Origin: Eremothecium cymbalariae DBVPG#7215
Taxonomy: Eukaryota > Ascomycota > Saccharomycetes > Saccharomycetales > Saccharomycetaceae
Length of the DNA stretch: 64,000 bases
Direction: 5' to 3'
Assembly (NCBI RefSeq): GCF_000235365.1
Contig: NC_016449.1
Location: forward strand, 992,001 to 1,056,000
Part shown: positions 10,448 through 20,730 of the stretch, in pieces
Position numbering within the stretch: the first letter of the stretch is position 1
How the letters are laid out: the number at the start of each line of letters is the position of its first letter
Program-made: the position numbers and the translations under genes
Notes under the pieces: model-generated
Databases searched by the model: none
What the model was told of the DNA's origin: nothing
Seen by the model: only the letters and a program-made list of their open reading frames with translations

Positions 10448-11784
10448 CTAGGAAGTTGATGGACTGGAGCTTTTGTTGCCCCATTTGTCGTAACCGTATA
10501 ATCCTAACATGGTTAAAAACAACCCCAAAATTTGGGTAGACCATAAACGTGACTCCCAAACCAAGGCTACACCGATGACCATAATACGTTTCATAATGCT
10601 AGCAATTGAGTAGTTCACTGTAGAAAGCATTCCAAGAAGCTGAAATGCTAGCATTGCTTGTAGAAAATGGGTAATACCATATATAGCAACTAGGCATAGT
10701 GCTCGAAGTGAAAAGTCGCCAAATACACTTGACGATGCTAAAATTTCCCTGGTGATGAATACTGGCAACGTTAAAACAAACCCAATGCATGAACAGTAAA
10801 ACAAAATTGTTATCTTATCCAGCTGATAAGAGGAATCTCCGCTATTCAGCAAGGAAGCTTTCTGTCTGGGTAATAGTTCTCGTCTTCTTACAGTTAGGAT
10901 TGACTTTGCGAAAATATTTTGTGAAACAAAAATTGTCATTGACAATGCAGCAAAAAAAAACCAACAGCAAACGAACCTTCAGATTGAGATGAACTAACAA
11001 GTGTACTCTGACTTCCCTGGTAGCTGCCGCTCGATGATGATGTTAGGATAACACCACTAATCAACGGTATTAAGGTATAGTATGTCATCGGGTTAAACCG
11101 TTTTTTCTTGGCAAACCGATACCAGCACACAGTAATTATTGGCGACAAAGCCTTCACAGAATTAACCAACGAAACCGGTATCATAGATATAGCCTTGTAG
11201 GACGTAATATGGCCCACAAACTGAAATATACCCATGGGAAATGTCATCACGAAAACCCGTCTGTCCAAAGTCAAAAATTGGTCTTTAATAACATCCTTAA
11301 AGCTACCACCCAAATAACCGGGCAATATACCCTCAGGAAATTTGCTCATGTTGACAGATAATCTGGTAGCCTGAAAACATGGGCGATGAAGAAAGTTGGC
11401 TATCGTGATAAAAAGCAAGCAAAGAGAGGCGTTCGTCAAAAACTGCAGTTCCGTGAGACCAACTGGATGTGGAAACTCCCTTAGGATAGCCTTGGATATA
11501 TTGCTGGATATACAAGACGTCACATACCACACTAAGCACAATAATGTAATCTTCACATCCACTTCCGGCAAGAATTGCTGCACACTTGCTGGAAACAATT
11601 CAACGACAATAGTCTTCCACGATTTATCAGGTGCTCGCGGATGAGCATATGCCTTGAGCTGTACATGACTAGCCGGAGAATTGTATTGAACCCTGTGCGA
11701 TGAGGAAGGCGCAAGATAATCTTTGTGAATAGACTCACGACGCTTGGAAGCTGTATTTTGAACAGTACTCTGTGTGGTGATCAT
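10448..11784 (-). pseudogene. SLY41: SLY41, triose-phosphate-transporter-family protein, interrupted by a -1 frameshift
   Basis: Orthologue of Sly41/YOR307C, an ER membrane protein of the nucleotide-sugar/triose-phosphate transporter family, originally found as a multicopy suppressor of loss of Ypt1. Two overlapping frames together cover the full protein: 11784 to about 10960 (through GSFAVGFF) and about 10951 to 10448 (from AALSMTIFVSQNIFAKS). The break falls exactly in a run of nine T on the coding strand (10952-10960). With ten T the product would be one uninterrupted protein of about 445 aa, close to the roughly 453-aa S. cerevisiae protein. No other damage is visible: about ten membrane helices and the conserved SYKAISMIPVSLVNSVKALSP motif region are intact. 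It is listed as pseudogene only because the frame is broken; a base-calling error or slippage is as likely (see findings). Confidence 0.85.
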
Positions 11785-12456
11785 TAGCGAATGTAAAAGG
11801 TTTGTTCCGTCAGGAGTTAAGGTGATATAAGCTAGTGTACAGTTCTGTGACTCCTAATCAGAGTAGTTATGGTATGCTTTGTGGATCTTCTTCAGACTTT
11901 ATTACAATATGACAATCAATAAGTAGATGATAATTTAAAATAAAAAACACGCCTCCTGTTGACCCTTACACACCCGGAATAGAACCTGTGTGCTAATTTA
12001 ATATATCCGAATAGCCTAATGTTGCAAATATGACGATATTTCAATACATGAACTAATTAACTACTACATAGAAAAGTATTGTGTGTAGAAAACATCTCTG
12101 CCATTGTTTCTTTTCACATTTTTATGGGAGAAGCACGCAGCAAAATGAATCACGTGACTATGTCGAATATTATGTCAGGAACTGGTGAGACCATGACAAC
12201 GTATGTTGGGGGATTACGGGGTTCTTAACCCTTGTGGCCTGTTAGCTCGTTAGGTTGTATTGGGTCGCAGTTACACAGTTATTTACAACAATTAGAGTCG
12301 TGTATGTCAGATCGATTAGATAAAAGGTTGATGATTAAACAAACAGCATTTGAATCTTTAACTGAAGATTTTTCGCGGAAAAGTATTTTTAGTATCTAAT
12401 GTTGGCTTTTATATCAATAATATATTGTATATATATATATTAAATGGGAAAATACG
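11785..12456. other. SLY41 promoter / SNU66 3' region
   Basis: 672 bp without a supported gene. A TCACGTGAC site, the usual form of a Cbf1-type E-box, lies near 12151-12159, upstream of SLY41. A TATATATATATA run occurs at about 12428-12440, just beyond the SNU66 stop. Confidence 0.5.
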
Positions 12457-14187
12457 TCATAGGTCTAACAACGGAGGGTGCTCTTTTTCAGCACGTCTCT
12501 CCTCGATCTTCTTGCGCATCTTTGCAAGTTTTTTCTTATTGGACTTAGTGCCATGCCAAGCCTGCGAAATCCTCTTGTATGCTTCTTTGGTTGTTAATTC
12601 GTGACCATCGTCGTCTTTATACTGGAGCTTGACGTCTGGGTTATACCCTTTCAGTCTTTCTTTTTGTAGCTTTGATACGGTTCTCATAACTTGATCCTCT
12701 TTGTATTTTGAGATTTTATCCAGTTCGTTCTTTGTATATTTTACGCTACCTTCAGCTAGTTCAAGGTCGATCTTCTCTTCAACTTTACGAGCGGCTATTC
12801 GTTGTTCTAGCTTTAGTAGATCTCGTTTCTTCGTATGGATAGAGTTTTGTCTGACACCTTCAGATGTTAGAACCTGTTTCTCCTTCAAAAACTGCAAGGT
12901 ACTTGCAATACCGGTGTAGAAAGTTGGTGCTGTCGTATTCATCTCTGCGGGGGGTTCTTTGGTATTTGGAAGTTCATTTATGCCTGCCGTATCACTATTT
13001 GGCGGGGCACTGGTACCCGGTTCTACCGTCTCAATTGGAACGGTTGGTGGTTCTTCCAGAATACTATCTCTGAGGGAGTTCAAAAACGTATCTGCCTCGT
13101 CTATTACCATGTAATGTTTATGCAAATTTTCTATATTCTTCGCTCTAGATTTCTTTTCCTCACGTTCGGTTAGGATATCTCTAGCAATATCCTCGGTCGT
13201 GATACCCACTTGTGGTTGTCGGATAGACAAAATAGTATTTAGTTGATCTTCAGCATCTTCTTGAAAAGCATCCTCGTCAACGAGGTTTACTTTGGGTAGA
13301 GGATTGGATCGTTCTCTTTTTCGAAGATTTTGATTGCGATCTACCTTTTTCCTTTTCTTTATTTTAACTGGCTCATAATCAGCCATCGATTCCTCGTGCA
13401 CAGAAGTATCTAGTTCTATTTTACGTTTGTCTTTCAAAACTTCCGGTGTTGAAGTAGCATATAATTTGCTGGTTTGTAATATCCTGTTGTCCTCAGTTAT
13501 TGTAAAAACTGCTTTCTTACCTTGATCTTCATCGTCATCTGAAAACTGTCCTTTGATGACTTCATTGTCGAACGAGGGTTTGCCTCGCTTCCTATCCTTA
13601 GCCATTTTTTTCAGTTTCAAATTCCTGGAGTCTTCAGCGTCATGAACCATATCTACGTTCTCCAGCACGTCTGCTTGTTCCTGGTCATCTTCAATATCAG
13701 TATTTTTTAATGTCAGTATGACATCTTTCCCTGTTACAAAAGATTCAAAGTCGTGTGCCACCATATAACTTCTGCCTGATAAATATTCTGATTCTTGATC
13801 ATATACATGCTTGATAACTGATTTAGGAGCCGACTGTTTCGCTTTACTAACATCATTCAACCAATCAGCTCCACCACTCTCATCTGTGTCCAGTAAGGTA
13901 TGACCTCGTCTCATGTTAATACGCTTCCTAAGATTAAAAGCTCTTTTATCAATAAATGCATCTGTTAATATACTAGATCTATTCGAACTTGCTGTATTCT
14001 GGTCATGTAATTGATCGCCTGAAGGAGCATACACCTGCGATGAGGGACTTCCAGCTGTTCTATTTTCTGTTTGGCTTACATTTTCTGGGGAACCCGGCGC
14101 TTTAGAAGGTACTGGAATCAGTGGCAAGCCCAGCTGGAGACGTATCTTATTAGTCTCCTCAATAGATAGTTCTTCTTTTTCCACCAT
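12457..14187 (-). CDS. SNU66: U4/U6.U5 tri-snRNP component Snu66 (SART1 homologue)
   Basis: Protein of the spliceosomal tri-snRNP, acting before catalytic activation. The product is 576 aa (S. cerevisiae about 587). The very N-terminal LSIEETNKIRLQLGLPLIP is the typical SART1/Snu66 opening; in this family it forms part of a region that binds Hub1. A second conserved piece is LRKRINMRRGHTLLDTDE (about residues 87-105). The C-terminus carries YTGIASTLQFLKEKQVL and ends with the basic KEAYKRISQAWHGTKSNKKK segment. Most of the remaining sequence is charged and low-complexity, as in orthologues. The first in-frame ATG is at 14187. Confidence 0.93.
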   Translation of the reverse strand: MVEKEELSIEETNKIRLQLGLPLIPVPSKAPGSPENVSQTENRTAGSPSSQVYAPSGDQLHDQNTASSNRSSILTDAFIDKRAFNLRKRINMRRGHTLLDTDESGGADWLNDVSKAKQSAPKSVIKHVYDQESEYLSGRSYMVAHDFESFVTGKDVILTLKNTDIEDDQEQADVLENVDMVHDAEDSRNLKLKKMAKDRKRGKPSFDNEVIKGQFSDDDEDQGKKAVFTITEDNRILQTSKLYATSTPEVLKDKRKIELDTSVHEESMADYEPVKIKKRKKVDRNQNLRKRERSNPLPKVNLVDEDAFQEDAEDQLNTILSIRQPQVGITTEDIARDILTEREEKKSRAKNIENLHKHYMVIDEADTFLNSLRDSILEEPPTVPIETVEPGTSAPPNSDTAGINELPNTKEPPAEMNTTAPTFYTGIASTLQFLKEKQVLTSEGVRQNSIHTKKRDLLKLEQRIAARKVEEKIDLELAEGSVKYTKNELDKISKYKEDQVMRTVSKLQKERLKGYNPDVKLQYKDDDGHELTTKEAYKRISQAWHGTKSNKKKLAKMRKKIEERRAEKEHPPLLDL

Positions 14188-14522
14188 TGTGTTACATATA
14201 GTGCTATCCGTAGAGCGTTCATCCTACTAAAGTTGAGATGAGTTTTCAATGTTGTCAACTGAAATTTTTGGAAACGGAATTCGCCAAAATCTGACAGAGA
14301 CCTACTTTAGGTGCAAGCAGTAATTTACAAAAAGGATAATTGCAGCTCCTTATTCCTATAAATCTAAATAAGGGTATTGAGGAAAGATCCTCATATTTTT
14401 AAGATGACAACAAGTTTTATTTTAGCTTTGCTAAATATATCTTATTTTAAAACTATTTTACAGTGTAGAGTAAGATGAGGAAATGCATGCAATTAATGAT
14501 AGTAGCAGACTAAGGAGGTGAG
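14188..14522. other. SNU66 promoter / NOP58 3' region
   Basis: 335 bp of AT-rich spacer upstream of SNU66 and downstream of NOP58. No specific element was identified. Confidence 0.5.
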
Positions 14523-16067
14523 TTATTTCTTTTCCTTCTTTTCCTTCTTTTCCTTCTTTTCCTTCTTTTCCTTCTTTGACTTCTTAGATTCTTTTTCGTC
14601 AGTGCTTTCTTCTCTCTTTCTCTTTTTATCCTTCTTCTCCTTCTTCTCCTTCTTCTCCTTCTTCTCCTTCTTCTCCTTCTTCTCCTTCTTCTCCTTCTTC
14701 TCCTTCTTCTTTGCATCCTCATCTTCTTCATCATCTGAGTCAGAAGCTGGAGCAGTCTCAGAAGTGATAGCGTCAGCGTCAGCGTTGTATGCTCTGGCCT
14801 CGGTAATTTCAATCTTCTTGGCTTCACGAACAACCTTAGGTGTGGACCTCAAATCTCTGCCTTCTAGTTGAGATAATCTGTTTTCAACCTTTGCCCTGGA
14901 TTCAAGACCAAATTCACCAGAATCGTCTCTATCTTCAGCCAACGCATCATAACGTAGGGAAACGGCAGCTTTAGCAGCCAACACTCTAGCGATTTTACCC
15001 TTGTTTTTACCGGTAGCTTGTCCAACCAGAGAAGCATGGTATAGCAAACCATATTTAGGAGTATCGTGCTTCGTTTTTAAGGCCCTAAATAGAGCCTTTT
15101 CAGCGCCTAAAATTTGAATGGTAGAAGCTGGTGCCTTAGCCAAAGAAATTAGGGAACCAGCATGGGCGATCAATCTAGCGCCGACTAACTCACCAACTAA
15201 ATTGGTTAAATTTGGAGCAATGGCCTTCATTCTTGAAGATAGGTAGCTGGACAATTGTTCTCTGTAGGCTGCAAACTCTACAATTTGTTCAGCAAGGCAC
15301 TTAATGTTATCTAAATCAATAGGAGTGATTTCGGTACCCATAGAAACTTCAGCTGCTGCCTTCACACGTTCTTCAACTTCCTCCGGAAGAACTTCAGACA
15401 AATCAGTATCTGCGGCGTTGGATCTGACACCCATGGTTAAAATGATCCTAGCGAAAGCAACAGAGTCGGTAACAATTTTGGCCAACTCTGGAAAATGCCA
15501 ACCATACCATTCTTTGCATCTCATAGCGTAGGTGTTCAATTCCTTGTCTAAGTCGTCCAACAAAGCAATCGCTTGAATGATCATCACATCAACCTTATCA
15601 GCAGAAAACTTTAACTTGTGACGACCAATGGAGTGAGCCAAACCCAAAGACATCTTCGACAGATCATCACCAGACAAACCTGGTAGCAATTCTGGCAAAT
15701 ACTCTTTAACCGCACGATATATATCTAAAGTAACAGCATCACAGACGACGTTAAAGTTCAATCCCAATTTGTTGATCGCATTACCAAGTTTGGTTTCTGA
15801 AACAACCAACGTAGCTTTCTTATCAGTCTTGGCTTCGTCTAACAGCTTTTGTAATTGAGAAGAAACTTTACCCTCAATGACAGCGTTAGCCTCTTCTAAA
15901 GCGTTGGCAGCAGAAGAGAATTTTGAGAAAGCTGCTATTTTAAATTGTTTTAAGACACTCTCAGAGGATTTCAAATCATTAATTAAAGTGGCAGACTTAT
16001 AAATCTTCTTGTCAGAGGCCTTCAACAAGGCATAACCAGCAGCAGTTTCGGTTAATACGTAGGCCAT
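14523..16067 (-). CDS. NOP58: Box C/D snoRNP core protein Nop58
   Basis: Core scaffold of box C/D snoRNPs in the nucleolus, partnering Nop56, Nop1 and Snu13 for rRNA 2'-O-methylation and pre-rRNA cleavage. The product is 514 aa (S. cerevisiae about 511). An N-terminal NOP5NT region ([20 protein letters not shown]) is followed by a coiled coil and the NOP domain at about 250-400, including the conserved stretch around [20 protein letters not shown]. The C-terminal 75 residues consist of repeated KKE and KKD triplets, a known feature of Nop56/Nop58, encoded here by near-identical triplet repeats. That composition makes the opposite strand open as well. The upstream region carries ribosome-biogenesis motifs (separate entry). 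Confidence 0.97.
   Translation of the reverse strand: MAYVLTETAAGYALLKASDKKIYKSATLINDLKSSESVLKQFKIAAFSKFSSAANALEEANAVIEGKVSSQLQKLLDEAKTDKKATLVVSETKLGNAINKLGLNFNVVCDAVTLDIYRAVKEYLPELLPGLSGDDLSKMSLGLAHSIGRHKLKFSADKVDVMIIQAIALLDDLDKELNTYAMRCKEWYGWHFPELAKIVTDSVAFARIILTMGVRSNAADTDLSEVLPEEVEERVKAAAEVSMGTEITPIDLDNIKCLAEQIVEFAAYREQLSSYLSSRMKAIAPNLTNLVGELVGARLIAHAGSLISLAKAPASTIQILGAEKALFRALKTKHDTPKYGLLYHASLVGQATGKNKGKIARVLAAKAAVSLRYDALAEDRDDSGEFGLESRAKVENRLSQLEGRDLRSTPKVVREAKKIEITEARAYNADADAITSETAPASDSDDEEDEDAKKKEKKEKKEKKEKKEKKEKKEKKEKKDKKRKREESTDEKESKKSKKEKKEKKEKKEKKEKK
14525..14720. repeat. Coding repeat of KKE triplets in NOP58
   Basis: Nine-base units (TTC CTT CTT/TTC TCC TTC on the + strand) are tandemly repeated in two blocks, about 14527-14570 and 14630-14708, separated by a less regular stretch. 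They encode the Nop58 KKE tail. Such a tract is prone to length change. Confidence 0.85.
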
Positions 16068-16158
16068 GGTAATCTTTCAAGTGGCTGGACTGAGGATATG
16101 AAGCTAAGAATATCTAATTGTAGTTCACCAACCAATAAATAATACTTGGTTTGTCTTC

Positions 16159-16175
16159 TGAAAATTTTCGATGAG
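16159..16175 (+). promoter_or_regulatory. RRPE and PAC motifs in NOP58 promoter
   Basis: TGAAAATTTTC (RRPE core) runs directly into CGATGAG (PAC core), about 92-108 bp upstream of the NOP58 ATG; a second A/T-symmetric AAAAAATTTTT lies at about 16184-16194. RRPE and PAC are bound by Stb3 and Dot6/Tod6 in S. cerevisiae and mark the ribosome-biogenesis regulon, which fits a snoRNP gene. Confidence 0.75.
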
Positions 16176-16397
16176 GTCTTTACAAAAAATTTTTCGAGTG
16201 AAAAAAGGAATATAACCCACACACCATCAAAATTTAAATCATGTGATCTGGATCATAAGAATAACGACACTATATTATTAGTATACAGAGCCAATCCCAT
16301 TATTATATAATTCTATTTATATAATATATATACTATAGATTTAGGTATACATAAATTCGCTGATTTATAAGGAGTAAAATATAAAAAAAGGTAGATA

Positions 16398-17393
16398 TCA
16401 TCTATGCATATTGATGGTTGGAATTTTGAATGCAACAATGACTAAATGCATGAATATTGCAGATAATACAGGGATTGTAAAGTTGTCGTCCCAATTGAAT
16501 AGATCGATGCCCTCGCTTAAAGAAGCCACAAACCCACCGATTATGGAAAGTTGAATTAGATTCATATGGCTAGTTTCTGCGCTCCATAAAATCTCACCAG
16601 GAAGATTGACATACGAATAAGCCGGCACGAAATACCCATAAAACATGCTGCATGTAATAAAACCCACGACAAATGCAGCAATAGATCCTGCAAGAGACTT
16701 ATTTCTGGCTAACTTGGGCGTCAAATGTCCATATTTTCTTCCGAATGTAGAAGCAGCAGTATCTGACCAACTTAATAAAAACAAAGATATTAATCCGACA
16801 TCCTTGGAGAAAAACCCAAACGATATGACCAACCCCAAGAGATACCATAAAACACCGTTGTAAGTATGTATTTCCTTCTTCCTCATTAACGCTCCAACAA
16901 ACCGACAGTAAAGTTTGTTGATATCTGGATTACGCAACCTAATCATATCAACAGCACCAATTATAATAAATGCAACCATCAACGGCCATTTTACCTTCTT
17001 GTAATCTACGTTTTGAGTGTACAAATATAACGTCACAAACCCAATAGATGAATGAAATACCTTCCTTGGAACTTCATGTTTCGTTATAAAGTCACCAAAC
17101 CATTCATGTGATTTTAGATGAATTTCCGTCACAGGAAGATGATCTTCACTGTCACTGCTCTTCAAAATGGCCCTTAAGGCCCTGGTAAAGCTGTGACCCG
17201 TGCCATGAGTCACACCACTACCCTCATCTGATACACTATTATTACTATTATTATTCGTGTACTCAGCTGTTTTCTCTTCGGGTCTTCTCATAAACGCTTC
17301 AACTGGATCATCATTGTCATCATCTGTTGAAAACCTAGATACCCCGCTAGCCTTAATCTCGTTGTGTTTCGGTACTTGTCGCTCTGTTGTCAT
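16398..17393 (-). CDS. DGK1: CTP-dependent diacylglycerol kinase Dgk1
   Basis: ER/nuclear membrane enzyme phosphorylating diacylglycerol with CTP to phosphatidic acid, counteracting the Pah1 phosphatase. The product is 331 aa, longer than the 290-aa S. cerevisiae protein because of a hydrophilic, Asn/Ser-rich N-terminus of about 110 residues. Several hydrophobic segments follow the conserved HEWFGDFITKHEVPRKVFHS region near residue 100. Conserved CTP-transferase-like motifs include SWSDTAASTFGRKYG (about 210-224) and NKSLAGSIAAFVVG, as in the cytidylyltransferase-like dolichol kinase/Dgk1 family. Position between NOP58 and RPL20 matches YOR311C. Confidence 0.94.
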   Translation of the reverse strand: MTTERQVPKHNEIKASGVSRFSTDDDNDDPVEAFMRRPEEKTAEYTNNNSNNSVSDEGSGVTHGTGHSFTRALRAILKSSDSEDHLPVTEIHLKSHEWFGDFITKHEVPRKVFHSSIGFVTLYLYTQNVDYKKVKWPLMVAFIIIGAVDMIRLRNPDINKLYCRFVGALMRKKEIHTYNGVLWYLLGLVISFGFFSKDVGLISLFLLSWSDTAASTFGRKYGHLTPKLARNKSLAGSIAAFVVGFITCSMFYGYFVPAYSYVNLPGEILWSAETSHMNLIQLSIIGGFVASLSEGIDLFNWDDNFTIPVLSAIFMHLVIVAFKIPTINMHR

Positions 17394-17913
17394 AACTTTA
17401 TCTTAAGCAACAGATCGTTTTCGATACCTCCTAGGTCACAACTAGTATACTGCTTAAACCTTGAACTTTAAATAAGCTTTGTTGATTATGGGCTTGCGCC
17501 TCAGAATCCGATAACAAAGTTCTTCTACAAAGATGTGCTGATTGATATATAATGGCCGAGGCAGAAAATCCAGCTCGTTACCCGGATGTTTTAAATCATC
17601 ATGTAGTTAAGTAAGTACACCGAAACCGCGCGTAAAAGGCGGCAACGTACAGTAGTAATTAATACTTAGGACAGTTCTATGGCGGTGCTTAATGTTCAGA
17701 TCACCGAGGAGCGGTCCCATGACCAACAAGGAGGACTTTGAGCCGCGGATTCTTTGTTTTTCCTGTCTTTTTACTAAAATATATATTTCAATTTTGTATG
17801 GTGTACTTAAACACACATATATCTTTGGATAGAAAGAGAACACAATCTACATAAAATTGGTACAGGTCTAAAAGGTTGTAAATAGTATTAAATGCCCTTC
17901 AATATTCTCCATC
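17394..17913. other. DGK1 promoter / RPL20 3' region
   Basis: 520 bp. An ATG at 17551 opens a frame of only about 20 codons on the + strand, which I do not call a gene. No other feature was recognised. Confidence 0.4.
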
Positions 17914-18876
17914 TTAGTAGAAAGTGGATGGTCTCTTGTAAGCGAAGATGCTGCTGGACTTTTGGATTCTGTGTGGCAATGGGAATTTCAAGTCCTTTGT
18001 CAAGAACTGCTTGATGTATGGTCTCTTGACGTCAGCAGTCTTTTCCAATTCAACAACCTTCAAGATGTGGATGGATCTAAATCTAGCTCTGTGTCTGGCA
18101 GCCATGTCTTGGTACAAGGACTCAACAGCGCCAACTCTAGTAACATCTCTGATTTCCTTGTACATGTTGTGGGTACCAGATCTGGAGTCGTATCTGACCC
18201 AGACACCAAAGTTCTTCACCTTGGTTGGGTGAGCCTCGCTGATCACATTAACGGACACGATTTCACCAGAAGACCTCTTGACCTTGTGCAACTTTTGCAA
18301 GAAGTACCAGTAACGAGACTTGGCAACAACTTCATTTGGAGCAAAGACTCTCATTCTGAACAACTTTGGTTCCGGAACGGACTCAGTTGGCAAACGACGG
18401 CCGATAACTTGGTATTCCTTGAAAGCCACTGTAAAATTCAACGTTAGTATAATCGCACCACACTAGCACACAAAGGACGAAGCATATTTGATTCACACCC
18501 CACCAGAAAACGTCTTGATGGTCCTCCCCATCGGTATCAACACTCCAGCTGGCAGCAAAATCCACCTGTGCATGCACGCATGCACGTACGTTCCAATTCT
18601 TGAAAAAACTCCAAACATGCCATGCACTACTTCCAAGTCAAACCTGACATCTTTTAATGTCCCACTGTCTCCAAGATCAACCCAACGCCCGGATCCATAC
18701 ATCTCTTTGAGCCTTATCTCTGCACCGGCAATCCTCCATCTCCATCTCCATCACTCGCAATCTATCGTAACTCGAATCAAACATCCCCACAGGTCGCTAA
18801 CGGGATACCCACCAAAAAAAGCCATGCTCATCTCATATACATCCGTCCTGCATAAATAATGTCTATAATACTCACT
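17914..18876 (-). CDS. RPL20: Ribosomal protein eL20 (exons 18876 and 17914..18428)
   Basis: 60S ribosomal protein of the eL20 (L18a) family; the spliced product is about 171 aa and begins [20 protein letters not shown]. The body from the acceptor to the stop is nearly identical to yeast Rpl20, through to the RPSTFY end. Immediately upstream is a perfect yeast branch point and acceptor, and exon 2 begins with TGGCT, so the A of the start codon must come from exon 1. The single-nucleotide first exon placed at 18876 is inferred from the best available donor (separate entry). S. cerevisiae RPL20A and RPL20B, as I recall, also have their intron inside the start codon. It is the only copy in this window; S. 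cerevisiae has two (YMR242C, YOR312C). Confidence 0.93.
18429..18875 (-). other. Intron of RPL20 (about 447 nt)
   Basis: On the minus strand the branch point TACTAAC is at 18449-18443 and the acceptor CAG ends at 18429. The proposed donor GTGAGT is at 18875-18870, preceded by A as required to rebuild ATG. GTGAGT is not the canonical GTATGT, and no GTATGT preceded by A was found within about 800 bp upstream, so the donor is less certain than the acceptor. The long GC-moderate intron contains open frames that are not conserved-looking. Confidence 0.75.
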
Positions 18877-19716
18877 TTTTCCTCGATTAGTCTTGGTACG
18901 TATCGTTTTCCAGAGCTTAACGTTTAAGCTGCACTTGAGTTCAAGAAATTCTTTAGAAAGAATCGCTGCTTCGCATCCACCGCGCACGACTGGCGATCGT
19001 GCTGCTCGCTCTGCCTATAGGCAGAGCGACCAGCACGCGCTGCAATGCTCCACCGACGCAGGGCAGGAGGGACGGGCAGCCCGGCTAGATGGCCGGCGGC
19101 GGGGGGGCTCCCTCTCGCGTGCGGAAAGGAAAAGCACTATAACTCAAACGATGAGCATCACGCGCCGATGGCGCACTACAGTATTTCTGCTGTCCGGTGT
19201 ACAGATGTGTGGCGGATGTACAGGTGTACAGTCACGATATGATTTAAAATAGCCCAATGAAAACGTGCGATTACTATAGTTATATACGATAAAGTGCCTG
19301 AATTAGGCGCTGTCTAAACTAAACAATGCAATGCGAAAAACTACATAAAAGAAAACACAAACGGCTTCTTTAGTACACCACCATTGGATGAAATGGAGGG
19401 AAAAAGTAAAACTGACAGAAAAACCGAGGAATAGAAAAGATGGGAAGCACCAAATCATTTACGTAGCGTAGCACCTGGGATTTTGAACTTAAAAACGAGT
19501 GAAATAGGTGGAAATCTAATCAAAAGAATCCGTTTTCTGCTTTTGTTTTCCCTTTCTAAAGGCCGGGTAAGAGGATTGGCTGGCAGGCGCGGGGGAGGAG
19601 GGAACAAAAATCGAAATTCTGAAAGAAAAAAATAATAAGGTTTATTTTCTTTGTCTTCTCCATTCTCTTGATATTACACACAACAATGCCACATCTTGTT
19701 TCTTTATTATTTTTTT
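18877..19716. other. RPL20 promoter / SPS4-like 3' region
   Basis: 840 bp without a supported gene. A GC-rich island (about 18980-19130) includes a near-perfect 38-bp palindrome (separate entry). Repeated GTGTACAG/ATGTACAG-like words lie around 19195-19235. I could not identify an unambiguous Rap1 site. Confidence 0.5.
18999..19036. repeat. 38-bp near-perfect palindrome upstream of RPL20
   Basis: Arms 18999-19017 and 19018-19036 are inverted complements with a single mismatch (position 7 of each outer arm). The inner 22 bp, CGCTCTGCCTA and its complement, are perfect with no loop. Confidence 0.9.
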
Positions 19717-20730
19717 TTAAGCAACAACGCCAGCATCACGTTGTAGTTGCTGATCTTGTTCCTGCTGTAACTGCTGTAGCTGTTCTTGTAGAAGCTCTTG
19801 TTCGGCAACCTCGGATTCAATTCTAGAGGCGAAAGGTCTGTGACCGCCACCTGGGATGATGTGCCTGACATGTCCGATGGTTTCTTGGTTCAATTCAGCC
19901 ACCGCTTCTTTGGCAGCTTTCCAGGAATTGCCCCAATGCAAGTCTTCTTGTTTGTCCAAGTTTTCGTTGAAGACGCCGTTGACGTGCTTGACGTAGTTAC
20001 AAGGAGTCCAGATGACTTTGGAGGTTTTCTTGGCGGCGGCAGGGATTAGGCGGGTAACCATATTGAAGGTCAAGGCGAAACTTCTGTCAACCTCATTACT
20101 GAAGCCGCTTGTGGGCACCTGTTTACCTTCAGGTAGTACTTTGGTAATGAGCTTTTCATACTGTTTGTTTGCTGGTCCGACGATGAAATCTAGTGAACCT
20201 CTAATCAATGGTTTCCCATGAGTGTCGATGACTTTTTCGTTATAGTACTTTCTGAATTTTAATATTTGCTCATGAGTAGGTTCGTAGAAGTAGGTATGAG
20301 CAACGTTCGCTGTGCTGGATGTGGTTTTGATAATAACAGTTTTAGTGAGGGTGTATGGTAGCATGAGCTCCTCACCTAATCTTTGATATGTCTTCGTCTT
20401 CATCGAGGGTACTATTTTCTCTGAAACGCTTAAAGTCTTGTCAACCAAGTGGTCAGCGACATTCGTAACGGGTCTTATGAGACCAACTGGTTTAGAATTA
20501 ATGATCGCAACAACGGTTGGTTTGGTGTTTGCAACAATAATTCTAGCTGGAGGAAGCTGATCTAGGATGTTTTTCGTTTGCTGAACCAAAGGATAAGAAC
20601 CAATGTGGGCTAAAGCCTTGCTCTGTCTGGGCTTGGGCTGTTCATCACCTGCACCATTAGGTACATCTTCACTCACTGGAGCAGCTTCTTCAACTTCTTG
20701 ACGTTCTTTCTTATGGAATAATCTGGACAT
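19717..20730 (-). CDS. SPS4: Perilipin-family lipid-droplet protein, SPS4-like
   Basis: A 337-aa protein starting MSRLFHKKERQEVEE. The frame extends 17 codons further but only from a less likely upstream start (the ATG at 20730 gives a length equal to S. cerevisiae Sps4, about 338 aa). The central part, about residues 40-170 (HIGSYPLVQQTKNILDQLP and the PVTNVADHLVDKTLSVSEKI helix), resembles the perilipin/PAT-like Sps4-Pet10 family of lipid-droplet coat proteins. The C-terminus is glutamine-rich (ELLQEQLQQLQQEQDQQLQ). The symbol rests on position between RPL20 and the SFG1-like gene, as for YOR313C. Pet10/Pln1 is the alternative family name. Confidence 0.75.
   Translation of the reverse strand: MSRLFHKKERQEVEEAAPVSEDVPNGAGDEQPKPRQSKALAHIGSYPLVQQTKNILDQLPPARIIVANTKPTVVAIINSKPVGLIRPVTNVADHLVDKTLSVSEKIVPSMKTKTYQRLGEELMLPYTLTKTVIIKTTSSTANVAHTYFYEPTHEQILKFRKYYNEKVIDTHGKPLIRGSLDFIVGPANKQYEKLITKVLPEGKQVPTSGFSNEVDRSFALTFNMVTRLIPAAAKKTSKVIWTPCNYVKHVNGVFNENLDKQEDLHWGNSWKAAKEAVAELNQETIGHVRHIIPGGGHRPFASRIESEVAEQELLQEQLQQLQQEQDQQLQRDAGVVA

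Noticed and set aside
12457..14187. Prophage, transposon or LTR sequence
   Set aside because: None was seen in this or any other part of the window; repeats are short microsatellites, minisatellites and palindromes only.
14510..14871. Long antisense and sense ORFs opposite the NOP58 tail (poly-Ser/Phe and poly-Arg/Lys)
   Set aside because: They are artefacts of the KKE-coding repeat, which is open in several frames.
18488..18859. ORFs inside the RPL20 intron
   Set aside because: They lie within a well-supported intron and have no recognisable similarity.
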